Source of the DNA: an uncultured Clostridia bacterium | GTDB taxonomy: Bacteria; Bacillota; Clostridia; TANB77; CAG-508 | DNA: 34,745 nucleotides | Direction: 5' to 3' | Assembly: GCA_944386755.1 (NCBI GenBank) | Contig: CALXCF010000002.1 | Location: 72,587 to 107,331 of the forward strand | In this document: positions 17,271 through 25,962 of the stretch, one piece after another | Position numbering within the stretch: the first letter of the stretch is position 1 | Layout of the letters: the number at the start of each line of letters is the position of its first letter | The notes under the pieces: model-generated | What the model was told of the DNA's origin: nothing | Databases searched by the model: none | What the model saw: only the letters and a program-made list of their open reading frames with translations | Program-made: the position numbers and the translations under genes

Positions 17271-17430
17271 TTAAGAATTTTTTAATTTTGATAAAATCTC
17301 TTCACGTTCTTTTTCTAATAAAAGTCTTTTAGCAGAATCATTTTCTAAAGCTATTTCTGAATCTAATTTAGTAAGTCTATCTCCAGAAATAATATTTAGA
17401 TATGATATTACTAAGTTTTATTCTTTCCAT
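17271..17430 (-). pseudogene. Frameshifted mini-gene
   Basis: AAAGGAGG and a well-spaced ATG at 17430 begin MERIKLSNIISKY, which stops after 17 codons. One frame over, the reading continues as IISGDRLTKLDSEIALEND and a charged helix to a stop at 17271. The total, 160 nt, is one base over a multiple of three. This looks like a gene of about 53 codons broken by a single-base change. No family is recognised; a programmed frameshift or sequencing error is also possible. Confidence 0.4.
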
Positions 17431-17587
17431 TAAAAATTCCTCCTTTAATTCACACTAAAGAAGGATATTAGCTTATATATTAATTTTTTTGTAGTTAGAT
17501 ATACTAATATTTTATTGCAGATCTAACACCTTTCGGATAATATTATAACATGATATTACAAATATTTCAATTATTATAAAATATTAG

Positions 17588-18325
17588 TTAAACATTTGTT
17601 GCAATTGATTGTAATTGTGCCACAAGGTCATTATATGTTGTTAATACACTGTCGGAACTAAACATTATCATGCCATCTTCTATTGTCCAAGTACCTTTAT
17701 TATCTTTCAATAAATTAATCATCTCTTCTTCGATATTTAGTATATTAATTACAGTATCTAAAGATGAATTAATTGTATCCAAGTCTTCTTGAGACATTAA
17801 TTCTTCTTCATTTCCAATAGCTACTTCTTTATAAAAGTCAATGTAATATTCATCATCAATTTTTCCGTCAATATATGACATTATTTTTTCTTCAGTAAAC
17901 ATTTCTGGAAATTTAGTTTTAGCTTCCTCTAATTTTGCTTTAGAATCACTTAGATATTGAGTAGTTTGGACAAAGTCAGGTCCATCAGTTTCGTAATTGT
18001 CTGCTGTCACTATATTTGCCATTTGTTCATCATCTAGTAATGCTTTAATTTCTAGTGTATAATTTACACTTTCTTTAAGATAAGCTTTAACAGCTTGTTC
18101 TACTATTGCATAATCACCTGTTGTAACAATTGTATCAGCCTTTTGGTTAAATGCCTCAATATCGACATTTTCTACATCGTTTGTCATTTCATCCATTTGT
18201 TGAATTTCATTTTTTATAGCTAATTCTTGTGTAAATCCACTAGCAAGAAATATGACTATTCCTCCTACTACAAGTACGATAGCAATAACTGCTATAACAA
18301 TAGCTATAACACTTTTCTTTTTCAT
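17588..18325 (-). CDS. Membrane-anchored hypothetical protein
   Basis: A 245-aa protein: KKK start, one strongly hydrophobic helix (about residues 5-30), then an acidic, mostly helical extracellular domain. No lipobox and no family recognised. The start is ATG 18325, with AAAGGGGG upstream; the longer frame to 18397 overlaps the ATPase. It lies 31 nt downstream of the P-type ATPase, on the same strand, and may be co-transcribed with it. Confidence 0.75.
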   Translation of the reverse strand: MKKKSVIAIVIAVIAIVLVVGGIVIFLASGFTQELAIKNEIQQMDEMTNDVENVDIEAFNQKADTIVTTGDYAIVEQAVKAYLKESVNYTLEIKALLDDEQMANIVTADNYETDGPDFVQTTQYLSDSKAKLEEAKTKFPEMFTEEKIMSYIDGKIDDEYYIDFYKEVAIGNEEELMSQEDLDTINSSLDTVINILNIEEEMINLLKDNKGTWTIEDGMIMFSSDSVLTTYNDLVAQLQSIATNV

Positions 18326-18356
18326 AAAAAATCCCCCTTTATTAAATTTAAATTTA

Positions 18357-20672
18357 TTATATATTTTTTCTTTTGTATACACTTCTTTTAACTGCAATTA
18401 AGATATAGTTTATAACTGCTAAAATTAATGTTATTATTAATTCATTAGGTTGTAATGATAATGATATTTGTAATAAATTTTTAAATAATATAACTGCTAC
18501 ATAGAATCCAATTGCTGTTGTTACAAATAAAAATACATGAACCTTTGTGTATGGTTTGCAGACTTCTTGAACTGCTAATATACTAACAAATCCTATCAAT
18601 AAGTACATCATTGTTGTTGCAATATCTTGTGATATTCCTAATGTGTCTCTGAAAAATGTTAAGAATATTATATTAAACATTATAACTATCGCAAATGGCA
18701 TAGCATTTGTTAATGCCGTTCGTAGAAATGACCCAGTGACAGGCTTTTTGTTCTTTTCAAATGTTATAAAGAATGATGTATATGCTTCTATTACTAAATC
18801 TACTAGTGTTATTTGTATTGGTATAAATGGAAATTCCATATTTGTTAATATACAGAATATTGATAATAGCACAGAATAAATTGTTTTTATAAAGAATATT
18901 CTAGCTACTTTTGTTATATTATTAACAACTCTTCTACCTTCCATCATTACATCTTTTAATACACTAAAATCTGAATTTAGTAAAACTATTTGTGATACTT
19001 GTTTTGCACTATCTGTCGCTTCTGGAAGTGTTATACTACAATCTGATTCTCTTAGTGCAATTACATCATTAACTCCATCACCTGTCATTGCAACCTTATG
19101 TTGTTTAGCTTGCAATGCTTTTACAATAATACTTTTTTGATGTGGTAAAACTCTTGCAAAAATGCTGTATTTATCAACCAAATCTACTATTTCAGCATCA
19201 GTATTTATTGTAGATAAATCTATATATGAATCATATTCTTTTAACCCTGCTTTTTTAGCAATATTAGAAACTGTTAAGGCATTGTCTCCTGAAATAATTT
19301 TTACATCAATACCTTGTTCTTTGAAATATCCTAGCATTTCTTTAGCATTTTTTCTTAATGGATCTTCTAAAATTGCTATTGCTATAACTTCTAATTCAGG
19401 TAATTCTGGTTCACTAATTATTGATTTTGTATATGCTATTCCTAAAACTCTTTTCCCGTTTTTTTGCAATTCATTGATTGCTTCTGGCATATTTTCTTTG
19501 CTTTTATCAAATAATCTTTCTGGAGCACCTACAACAATAGAGCCTTCCTCTTTAAAAGATATTGAACTCCATTTTCTTTCTGATGAAAATGCTACTTTAT
19601 CTGCTATTTCAAAAGAATTATCTCCTTTAAAATATTTCTTGAAAGCATGGAATGTAGCATTATTATCATCCATTCCATTAACAAAAGCAGTCATCATATC
19701 ATTAAAAGAATGTGGTAGTATTTTTTCATTATATTTTTTTATTTCTGATACTCTCATTTCTCCTCTTGTTATAGTACCAGTTTTATCTAAACAAATTGTA
19801 TCAATATGAGCTAAAGATTCTATACTATATAATTCTTGTACAAGTACGTCTTTCTTAGCTAATTTAATAACTCCTGATTCTAATGCAATTGTTATTAATA
19901 ATACCAAACCCTTTGGCAACATTCCAAGTAATGCAGCAGCTGTGGCAATAACTGATTGTGCTAGCTCAGATTCTCTATAAAAATATGCTTGTATGAAAAG
20001 TATTATTCCAACAGGAATGATTACAAAACTTGTGAATTTTGTCACTTTTTTCATTGAATTTATTAATTCAGAATTATTCTCTTTGTATTTTTTAGTAGCA
20101 CTGATTATGCTATTTGCAAAATTATCTTCTCCTACCTTTTCAACTTTTGCATAACATCTTCCACTTGTAACATAACTTCCTGAAAGTAATTTATCATCTA
20201 TATTTTTTTGTATTAAATCTGATTCTCCTGTTAGAAGTGCTTCATTAACTTCTACTTCTCCTTCTAATACATATGAATCAGAAGGAATTTGGTCTCCTTG
20301 TGATAATAGTATTATATCTCCTAATACTATTTCTTCGATATCTATTTTTTTCTCTTTTCCATTTCTTATAACAGTAGCTTTTGATGCATTTAGTATAGAC
20401 AGTTTCTTAACTAAATTTCTTCCATGAATCTCTTGTACTATACCGATTATTACATTAATTGTTATTATAAGAAAAAAGAAAGTGTTTGTGTATGCTTTTA
20501 CACATAACAAGGCAATTGCTATTATTAAGTTATATAGATTGAATAATGTGAATACATTATCAAATATTATCTGTTTTGTTGTTTTTAATTTACTTTCTTG
20601 ACTTTTATTAATATTTCCAAGTTCTATTTGTTCTTGAACTTCTTTATCTGTTAGTCCTTCTAAGTTATTCAT
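18357..20672 (-). CDS. Cation-transporting P-type ATPase
   Basis: A 771-aa pump with all P-type landmarks: actuator TGES (ALLTGESDLI), the phosphorylated Asp296 in DKTGTITRGE, KIISGDNALT, and the hinge AMTGDGVNDVIALRESD. Transmembrane helices fall in the usual 2+2+6 layout. The TM4 motif reads LGMLPKGLVLL, with Lys where calcium and proton pumps have Glu (PEGL), so the ion is not certain. The closest resemblance is to CtpE-like calcium or cation pumps. There is no heavy-metal (CPC) motif. The start ATG has AAGGA upstream. Confidence 0.9.
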   Translation of the reverse strand: MNNLEGLTDKEVQEQIELGNINKSQESKLKTTKQIIFDNVFTLFNLYNLIIAIALLCVKAYTNTFFFLIITINVIIGIVQEIHGRNLVKKLSILNASKATVIRNGKEKKIDIEEIVLGDIILLSQGDQIPSDSYVLEGEVEVNEALLTGESDLIQKNIDDKLLSGSYVTSGRCYAKVEKVGEDNFANSIISATKKYKENNSELINSMKKVTKFTSFVIIPVGIILFIQAYFYRESELAQSVIATAAALLGMLPKGLVLLITIALESGVIKLAKKDVLVQELYSIESLAHIDTICLDKTGTITRGEMRVSEIKKYNEKILPHSFNDMMTAFVNGMDDNNATFHAFKKYFKGDNSFEIADKVAFSSERKWSSISFKEEGSIVVGAPERLFDKSKENMPEAINELQKNGKRVLGIAYTKSIISEPELPELEVIAIAILEDPLRKNAKEMLGYFKEQGIDVKIISGDNALTVSNIAKKAGLKEYDSYIDLSTINTDAEIVDLVDKYSIFARVLPHQKSIIVKALQAKQHKVAMTGDGVNDVIALRESDCSITLPEATDSAKQVSQIVLLNSDFSVLKDVMMEGRRVVNNITKVARIFFIKTIYSVLLSIFCILTNMEFPFIPIQITLVDLVIEAYTSFFITFEKNKKPVTGSFLRTALTNAMPFAIVIMFNIIFLTFFRDTLGISQDIATTMMYLLIGFVSILAVQEVCKPYTKVHVFLFVTTAIGFYVAVILFKNLLQISLSLQPNELIITLILAVINYILIAVKRSVYKRKNI

Positions 20673-20798
20673 CTTTTATCATTCCTTCCTAAGGCATAAA
20701 CCTATTTTTCAACGTATTCTCCTTATATACTAAAATATGACATTATATTATCACAAAAGAAAATTAATATCAATCTTTATTGCAAAATAAAAAAAGAT

Positions 20799-20988
20799 TT
20801 ATGGTTCTTCCATAAAATCTTTCCTTTTCCCTGAAATAATATCATCATATAACTCAATTTTATAATTCAATCTTTCTAGAGTCTTCTTAATATCTTCTTG
20901 TTTTTCAATTAATTTTTCTCTTTGACCTATAAGAAGCTCTTTTCTTTTTTCAAGTGTAGATTTTCCTTCATTAAATAGCTCTACATAT
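20799..20988 (-). pseudogene. MerR-family regulator, C-terminal fragment
   Basis: Reading from 20988, the frame gives YVELFNEGKSTLEKRKELL, a coiled helix and KIELYDDIISGKR before a stop. This matches the dimerisation helix of MerR regulators of the kind often beside CMD/aldo-keto reductase genes. The DNA-binding half is missing; upstream sequence instead reads as a cupin. It overlaps the end of the cupin fragment by 7 nt, pointing to a deletion junction. Confidence 0.6.
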
Positions 20989-21546
20989 CACTTCCTAATT
21001 TATTATATTGCTCATCACTTACAGGTTCACACCATTCATTAGATGTATCTTCACCTGGCACTTCAACAGCTAAATGACTAAACCAACTATCTTTTTGAGC
21101 TCCATGCCAATGTTTAACATTTACAGGAATTGTAACAACATCTCCCGGTTTTAAACTTCGAGCTGTTTTTCCCTCTTCTTGATACCAACCATTCCAAACA
21201 TTCCACCATGTGTTTCTTGAGTTTCATCATCAGCATATACTTCTTTTGCTAAGTTAAAAGTTGCCCAAGCATTAGGCCATCCAGCATAAAATGCAGCATG
21301 TGTTATAATTTCAGCCATTTCTTCTTTTGTAATTCCGTTGTTTTTCGCATTCATCAAGTGATGTTTTAAAGAACTATCTGCCATACCTTTTCCCATAAAT
21401 ACACAAATTGTTACTAAAGACCTATCTCTTAATGATAACTTATCCTCTCTTGACCATACTTCTCCAAATAATACATCATCATTTAATTCAGCGAATTTAG
21501 GAGCAAAATTTCCTAAACTATCTCTACCTGCTGTTTGTTTTACCAT
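20982..21546 (-). pseudogene. Carboxymuconolactone decarboxylase-cupin gene, broken
   Basis: The 5' part, from ATG 21546, encodes a CMD-family domain (TAGRDSLGNFAPKFAEL, LRDRSLVTICVFMGKGM, ITHAAFYAGWPNAW) and ends at 21151 with a non-conserved tail GIKKREKQLEV. From about 21195 another frame reads NGWYQEEGKTARSLKPGDVV, NVKHWHGA, SWFSHLAVEVPGE and NEWCEPVSDEQYNKL, the back half of a cupin. Related proteins fuse CMD to a complete cupin, so the start of the cupin has been deleted and the frame lost. The CMD half may still be made. Confidence 0.75.
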
Positions 21547-21643
21547 AATCACATCATCCTTTCTTAAAATAATTTATCTATTATAGAATATCTCTTAGAG
21601 TTAGCTCCAAGTCAATAGTTTTTATCAATTTTTTTAATAGATA

Positions 21644-21833
21644 TTACAATTCACAACCATTTTTATATGGTTTAAACAAGCAAATGATATATTTATATAT
21701 TTTGAAGTATATTGTGGGGACCTTTCTAGAAAATGTTTGAACGTATGTGAATTACATTTTCTTGAATGGGGATTACGGAAAAATATATAAATATATCATT
21801 TGCTTTAAATTATTCTATTGGTGTGAATTGTAA
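21644..21833. mobile_element. MITE-like 190-bp inverted-repeat element
   Basis: The ends are TTACAATTCACA (21644-21655) and TGTGAATTGTAA (21822-21833). Internally, 24 nt starting GCAAATGATA (21680-21703) match perfectly in reverse complement at 21780-21803, and AGAAAATGT/ACATTTTCT pair in the centre. The element codes for no protein. No flanking target-site duplication is visible. It lies directly after the DUF2207 gene; the currently readable stop of that gene (21815) falls inside it. Confidence 0.55.
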
Positions 21834-23752
21834 CGAGAAGGTTTATCTACCTCCTCCCCCACCTCCGGCCACCGGCCTCCGCCGCCGCCACCAGAGAATC
21901 CTCCGCCTCCTCCAGATGCTGAAGTATAAGCAGAAGACATTGATGTACTTATAGCATTTGAAAAGCTACTTGAAAAGTTTGTATTCATCATAAAATACAT
22001 ACATGTATATGTGTTTACATTTAAGTCATTTTCTATATTAGGATATACAACTTTTAATTGTTTTAATACTTTATCTGCAATACCAAAAGCTGTTGCAAAT
22101 ACTAAGAAATGTTCCCATATTGCAATTTCAGGAACTTCTCTTTTATCTAACATAGAAAAGTCTTCCATATACTTTTTCAAACCTCTCCACATTTCTTTTT
22201 CATTAATTCCTTTTTGTGTATATACATTTATTTTCTTTAATGTTCTAGAATTAATTACTATTGCTATAACTTGACAAACTATTAAGCCAAATATTCCTAT
22301 ATAACCAAATACATTTAAAAATTCACTTGTAAAAGCAATTGCAAATATTGCAAAAAATATTATTAAAGCATATATAGTTGTCTGTGATGATTGGTCTTTA
22401 TAAACTTTTTCTTGTTCGGCATCATATATTTGTTGCTTAATTAACTCCCTTTTAGTCTGTCCATTAATATTTGTTTTAAGTGCTAATATATCAGTAGTAG
22501 ATGTTCTTTTTATGTATTTTTCAAATTCTTTTACTGTTATTTCATTATTATCTTTACATGCTTTTTGTAAAAATTCAAATACTACTTTTTCATCAGCTGA
22601 TAAATCTTTTGTATCAGCATTTAAAATTTTCATTGTGATTTTTTCTTTATTTTTCTCTTTTTCAACTTGAAACTCTAAATGTTTTTTCAAATTCAAATTT
22701 AGAAGTGTTGAAGAAACTACCTTTCCAATATCATTAGCTGCTATCCCACTTTTTGTTTCAAAATACACATATAAGCTTTGAGCAGGAGTTGCATTTTCTC
22801 TTGGTAAGTCCCTGTAATATTCTAATTCTTGTGTTGGTTTATATTTAGTCTTTCCTTTGAATTTATTTGCCTGTTTAATCGCTCTTAATATGCTAAACAC
22901 TGAAAGCAAAACACATACAATAACAACTACAAGAGTTATTAAAAAATTAGTTGCATCCCTTCTAGCTCTTCTAGCATTTGCCTCATTTGCCCATTCTGTT
23001 TCTTCATCTATTACATATTCCAAAATGTCAGCATCATGAGTTCTACTGGTTGATACTATCATAGATGTCGGAAAAAGTGTTCTAATTTCAACATATCTTC
23101 CAGAGTTAAAGCCATCTAATTCAAAACTAATTTTGTCTAAATCAGTAACATATATTTCTCCATTCAAATCTTCAGTATGTCCCCATACTTTTATCTCATC
23201 CTTGCTTGATGCTTGTGATGGCAAAGTTATTGTTCCTGTAATTTTATCTGCATTAATTTCAAAATCAGAACCTACAAATTGCCAATATAATTCTGCATAA
23301 TCATTATATTTTGCAACTGCATCTTCTACGGTATATGAAATTTGATATTTCTTTGTAGCGCTACTATCATCTAGCCCTACTCCCCACGCAATTTCAAAAT
23401 TACCATCATCATTTATCATCCCATAATAACTATCTTTTGTTACATGGTACATTAGTGTATTAATTTTCGTGAAATTTCTGGCACTACCATTTGTTATTTC
23501 TGATACTTGCACATTGGTTATGTCACTGTATTTGCTCATGTCTGTTTTAAATGTTTTAAACAAAGTGTTTGTTTCTTCTATTTCTATATTCCAGGTTTCT
23601 GTTACATTCATACTTCCATCTGTGTTTATACTTGCATCAAAGGCTAGCTCATTTAGATGTAAGTTGCTGGATGCATTGGATTTTATTGTTGCTAGTATTA
23701 TGAATAAAAACATGAAACATATAGAAACCAAGAGTTTTTTGGTTGTTTTCAT
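21815..23752 (-). CDS. DUF2207 membrane protein, 3' end frameshifted
   Basis: A 645-aa exported membrane protein with a signal peptide (residues about 1-26), an extracellular beta-rich DUF2207 domain (ELAFDASINTDGSMNVTETW, YAELYWQFVG), a transmembrane helix near 265, a cytosolic segment and further helices near 460. It ends in the Gly-rich tail typical of the family. After GGGGGG the frame turns into RWPEVGEEV and stops at 21815. Skipping one C in each of two GGCCGG sites (21865-21878) gives an all-Gly tail and a stop at 21843. The start is ATG 23752; GAGGGG abuts the other ATG at 23761. Function unknown. Confidence 0.85.
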   Translation of the reverse strand: MKTTKKLLVSICFMFLFIILATIKSNASSNLHLNELAFDASINTDGSMNVTETWNIEIEETNTLFKTFKTDMSKYSDITNVQVSEITNGSARNFTKINTLMYHVTKDSYYGMINDDGNFEIAWGVGLDDSSATKKYQISYTVEDAVAKYNDYAELYWQFVGSDFEINADKITGTITLPSQASSKDEIKVWGHTEDLNGEIYVTDLDKISFELDGFNSGRYVEIRTLFPTSMIVSTSRTHDADILEYVIDEETEWANEANARRARRDATNFLITLVVVIVCVLLSVFSILRAIKQANKFKGKTKYKPTQELEYYRDLPRENATPAQSLYVYFETKSGIAANDIGKVVSSTLLNLNLKKHLEFQVEKEKNKEKITMKILNADTKDLSADEKVVFEFLQKACKDNNEITVKEFEKYIKRTSTTDILALKTNINGQTKRELIKQQIYDAEQEKVYKDQSSQTTIYALIIFFAIFAIAFTSEFLNVFGYIGIFGLIVCQVIAIVINSRTLKKINVYTQKGINEKEMWRGLKKYMEDFSMLDKREVPEIAIWEHFLVFATAFGIADKVLKQLKVVYPNIENDLNVNTYTCMYFMMNTNFSSSFSNAISTSMSSAYTSASGGGGGFSGGGGGGRWPEVGEEVDKPSRYNSHQ

Positions 23753-23803
23753 TTGATTCATCCCCTCATTATTTATTTCGTTTTTATTTTATCAAAACAG
23801 TCT

Positions 23804-24436
23804 TTAATTTGCAATAATTTTTCTTATTTCTTCTTCTGAAATTGTTCCTTGTCTTAATATATGAGGTATATTATCAATTATTCTTATAACAGTTGATGGG
23901 ACACCTATTTCACTCTCACCATTATCAATAAAGCAATCCACTTTTCCTTCAAAATCCTTTTTTATATCAGTTATATTTGTTCCACTTGGTTTACCTGAAA
24001 TATTACTACTTGATGTAGCAATTGGCACACCTGCAAATTCAATTAGTTTTTTTGCTATTTCTCCACTTGGCATACGTATTCCTACGGTATTTGTATTAGA
24101 TGTTAATATGTCTGGTATTATATCTCTTTTTTCCAAAATTATCGTTAAAGGTCCTGGAAAAAATCTTTCCATTAATCTATATTCCACTTCTGTAATATTT
24201 TTTGCAATTTTTTCTACCATTTCTATATTATTAACTAGCAAGCTAATAGGTTTATTTAATGGTCTTTGCTTTACTTTATATAATTTTTTGATTGCATTTT
24301 CATCTAATCCGTTTGTTCCTATTCCATATACTGTTTCTGTTGGGAATATCACTATCCCACCATTTTTTATTATTTGTGCTGGTTTTTTTAATTTATCATA
24401 ATTTAAATTGTTTTTCATATTTATATATTGCTCCAT
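23804..24436 (-). CDS. tsaC: Threonylcarbamoyl-AMP synthase (TsaC/YrdC type)
   Basis: A 210-aa enzyme that makes threonylcarbamoyl-AMP from threonine, bicarbonate and ATP for t6A37 modification of tRNA. Motifs: FPTETVYGIG, KQRPLNKPISLLV, FFPGPLTIIL, GIRMPSG, PIATSSSNISG and PSTVIRI. It is the short TsaC form, without the Sua5 C-terminal domain. The start is ATG 24436, with AGAAGG upstream; earlier ATGs overlap the next gene. It lies just downstream of the AAA/DUF4143 gene, on the same strand. Confidence 0.95.
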   Translation of the reverse strand: MEQYINMKNNLNYDKLKKPAQIIKNGGIVIFPTETVYGIGTNGLDENAIKKLYKVKQRPLNKPISLLVNNIEMVEKIAKNITEVEYRLMERFFPGPLTIILEKRDIIPDILTSNTNTVGIRMPSGEIAKKLIEFAGVPIATSSSNISGKPSGTNITDIKKDFEGKVDCFIDNGESEIGVPSTVIRIIDNIPHILRQGTISEEEIRKIIAN

Positions 24437-24461
24437 AATTAGCCTTCTTTCTAGAATATAT

Positions 24462-25775
24462 TTATACAAACATAATCATAAATAAAGGATAATGTTCTAC
24501 GTTTTCTTCATCCTTATAAATATTACAATCATTTTCAAATTTCATAAATCTTGTTACCGTTTTATAATTTTGTATTATTGATTTCAGAGATTTTGCCTGC
24601 TTATTTTTTCCCGATTTAACTTCAATTGCTGTAACTTTTCCATCTATATTTAATATAAAGTCAATTTCTAAAGTACTTTTCCTTTCAAAATACATTAATT
24701 TACTATGTCTAGTGGCTATCTCTTCGGCACATATATTTTCCAATAATGCCCCTTGATTAATATATAACTCATCATCTAAAATTGCTTTCTGTGTACCTTC
24801 TTCTAACATAGAAACTAATAAGCCTGTATCTCTCATATATATTTTAAAACAATTTAATCTTACATTTGATATTAAAGGTAAAGCTGGCTCTGATAAATTA
24901 TAACAAAAATTAATAATTCCTGCATCTTTTAGCCATTCTATTGATGATGCATATTTTCTTTCTCCGACATTTTCTTCATCTTCTTTTATCTCTGAAAATA
25001 AAAATTTCTTATTTTTCTTTGATAATTGTATTGGAATACTATTGAATGTATTTATAATTTTTTGTTTGCTACCAGTTTCAGCAAATTTTACAACGTCTAA
25101 CAAATAGTTTTCTACTATGGCTTTTTGAAGAATTAGCACTCTTGATAAACTATTTGTTTTTACATATTCATTTACTACATTAGGCATTCCTCCAACTAGC
25201 ATATACATTTTAAATTGCTCTGATAATTGTTTCACTATATATTCATCCATAGGTTTTATATTTTCAAAATAATCTCTTGCATAATTTATAGTTTCTTTTT
25301 TTATGCCTATTCCCCATAAAAATTCTTCAAAATCCAATGGATATAAGTCTATTACTCTTTCATATCCTACTGGATATGATGATACTTCTTTATAATATAA
25401 ACCTAATAATGAACCAGATGAAATCACATCAATTGTTCCGTCTAAAGCAAAGCTTTTTAAAGCGGTTCTTGCATTTGGACAAGATTGTATTTCGTCTAAA
25501 AATAGAATAGTTTTATTAGGTACTATATTTACGTTTGGAAATGTAACTTCAAGTTTCATTATTAGTGTTTTTATATCCAGATTTCCATCAAAAATACTTT
25601 TATATTCGGGAGTTAATTCAAAATTTATATAAATATAATTTTCATAATTTCTCTTTGCGAAATCATCAATAATAAATGTTTTTCCAACCTGTCTTGCACC
25701 TCTAATTAATAAACATGGCTTCTTTTCTTCTTTTTTCCACTCTTCTAATACACTGGTAATTTTTCTCTCTAACAT
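24462..25775 (-). CDS. AAA-family ATPase with DUF4143
   Basis: A 437-aa ATPase of the AAA_14-DUF4143 family. Walker A GARQVGKTF is at residues 26-34 and the Walker B-like strand is TILFLDEIQSCPNA. The C-terminal domain has STLEIDFILNIDGKVTAIEVKSG, resembling a PD-(D/E)xK nuclease-fold motif. The family is widespread and variable between strains; its role is not established. The start is ATG 25775 after GAGGTG. The promoter has its -35 inside the last of three 33-bp repeats, so regulation by a repeat-binding protein, perhaps itself, is plausible. Confidence 0.9.
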   Translation of the reverse strand: MLERKITSVLEEWKKEEKKPCLLIRGARQVGKTFIIDDFAKRNYENYIYINFELTPEYKSIFDGNLDIKTLIMKLEVTFPNVNIVPNKTILFLDEIQSCPNARTALKSFALDGTIDVISSGSLLGLYYKEVSSYPVGYERVIDLYPLDFEEFLWGIGIKKETINYARDYFENIKPMDEYIVKQLSEQFKMYMLVGGMPNVVNEYVKTNSLSRVLILQKAIVENYLLDVVKFAETGSKQKIINTFNSIPIQLSKKNKKFLFSEIKEDEENVGERKYASSIEWLKDAGIINFCYNLSEPALPLISNVRLNCFKIYMRDTGLLVSMLEEGTQKAILDDELYINQGALLENICAEEIATRHSKLMYFERKSTLEIDFILNIDGKVTAIEVKSGKNKQAKSLKSIIQNYKTVTRFMKFENDCNIYKDEENVEHYPLFMIMFV

Positions 25776-25809
25776 TTTTATCACCTCGTAATTCTCTTTC
25801 TTTAATTAT

Positions 25810-25838
25810 ATTATACTATTTTTTATTAACTTATGCAA
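25810..25838 (-). promoter_or_regulatory. Promoter of the AAA/DUF4143 gene
   Basis: On the minus strand TTGCAT (25838-25833), a 17-nt spacer and TATAAT (25815-25810). The -35 is the end of the proximal 33-bp repeat. Confidence 0.7.
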
Positions 25839-25930
25839 GTTTTTACGAGGACTTTTGGAATAAATTTGCAAGTTTTTCCTACGACTTTTAACATTTAATT
25901 GCAAGTTTTTTTGACGACTTTTTCATAAAT
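25833..25930 (-). repeat. Three 33-bp direct repeats, operator-like
   Basis: The units share TGCAAGTTTTT, three variable bases and ACGACTTTT (plus-strand reading), beginning at 25834, 25867 and 25900. They are exactly 33 bp apart, about three helical turns, so each copy faces the same side of the DNA. Between the cores are AT-rich, less conserved bases. The first copy provides the -35 element. This is not CRISPR: only three units, and no unique spacers. Confidence 0.65.
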
Positions 25931-25962
25931 AATGACAATTTACATTTTTTTATATTATAAAA

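Noticed and set aside
18643..19809. Plus-strand ORFs inside the ATPase gene
   Set aside because: They oppose a clear P-type ATPase and have no start signals or family motifs.
25833..25930. Possible CRISPR array
   Set aside because: Only three diverged units with continuous sequence, no unique spacers and no cas genes.
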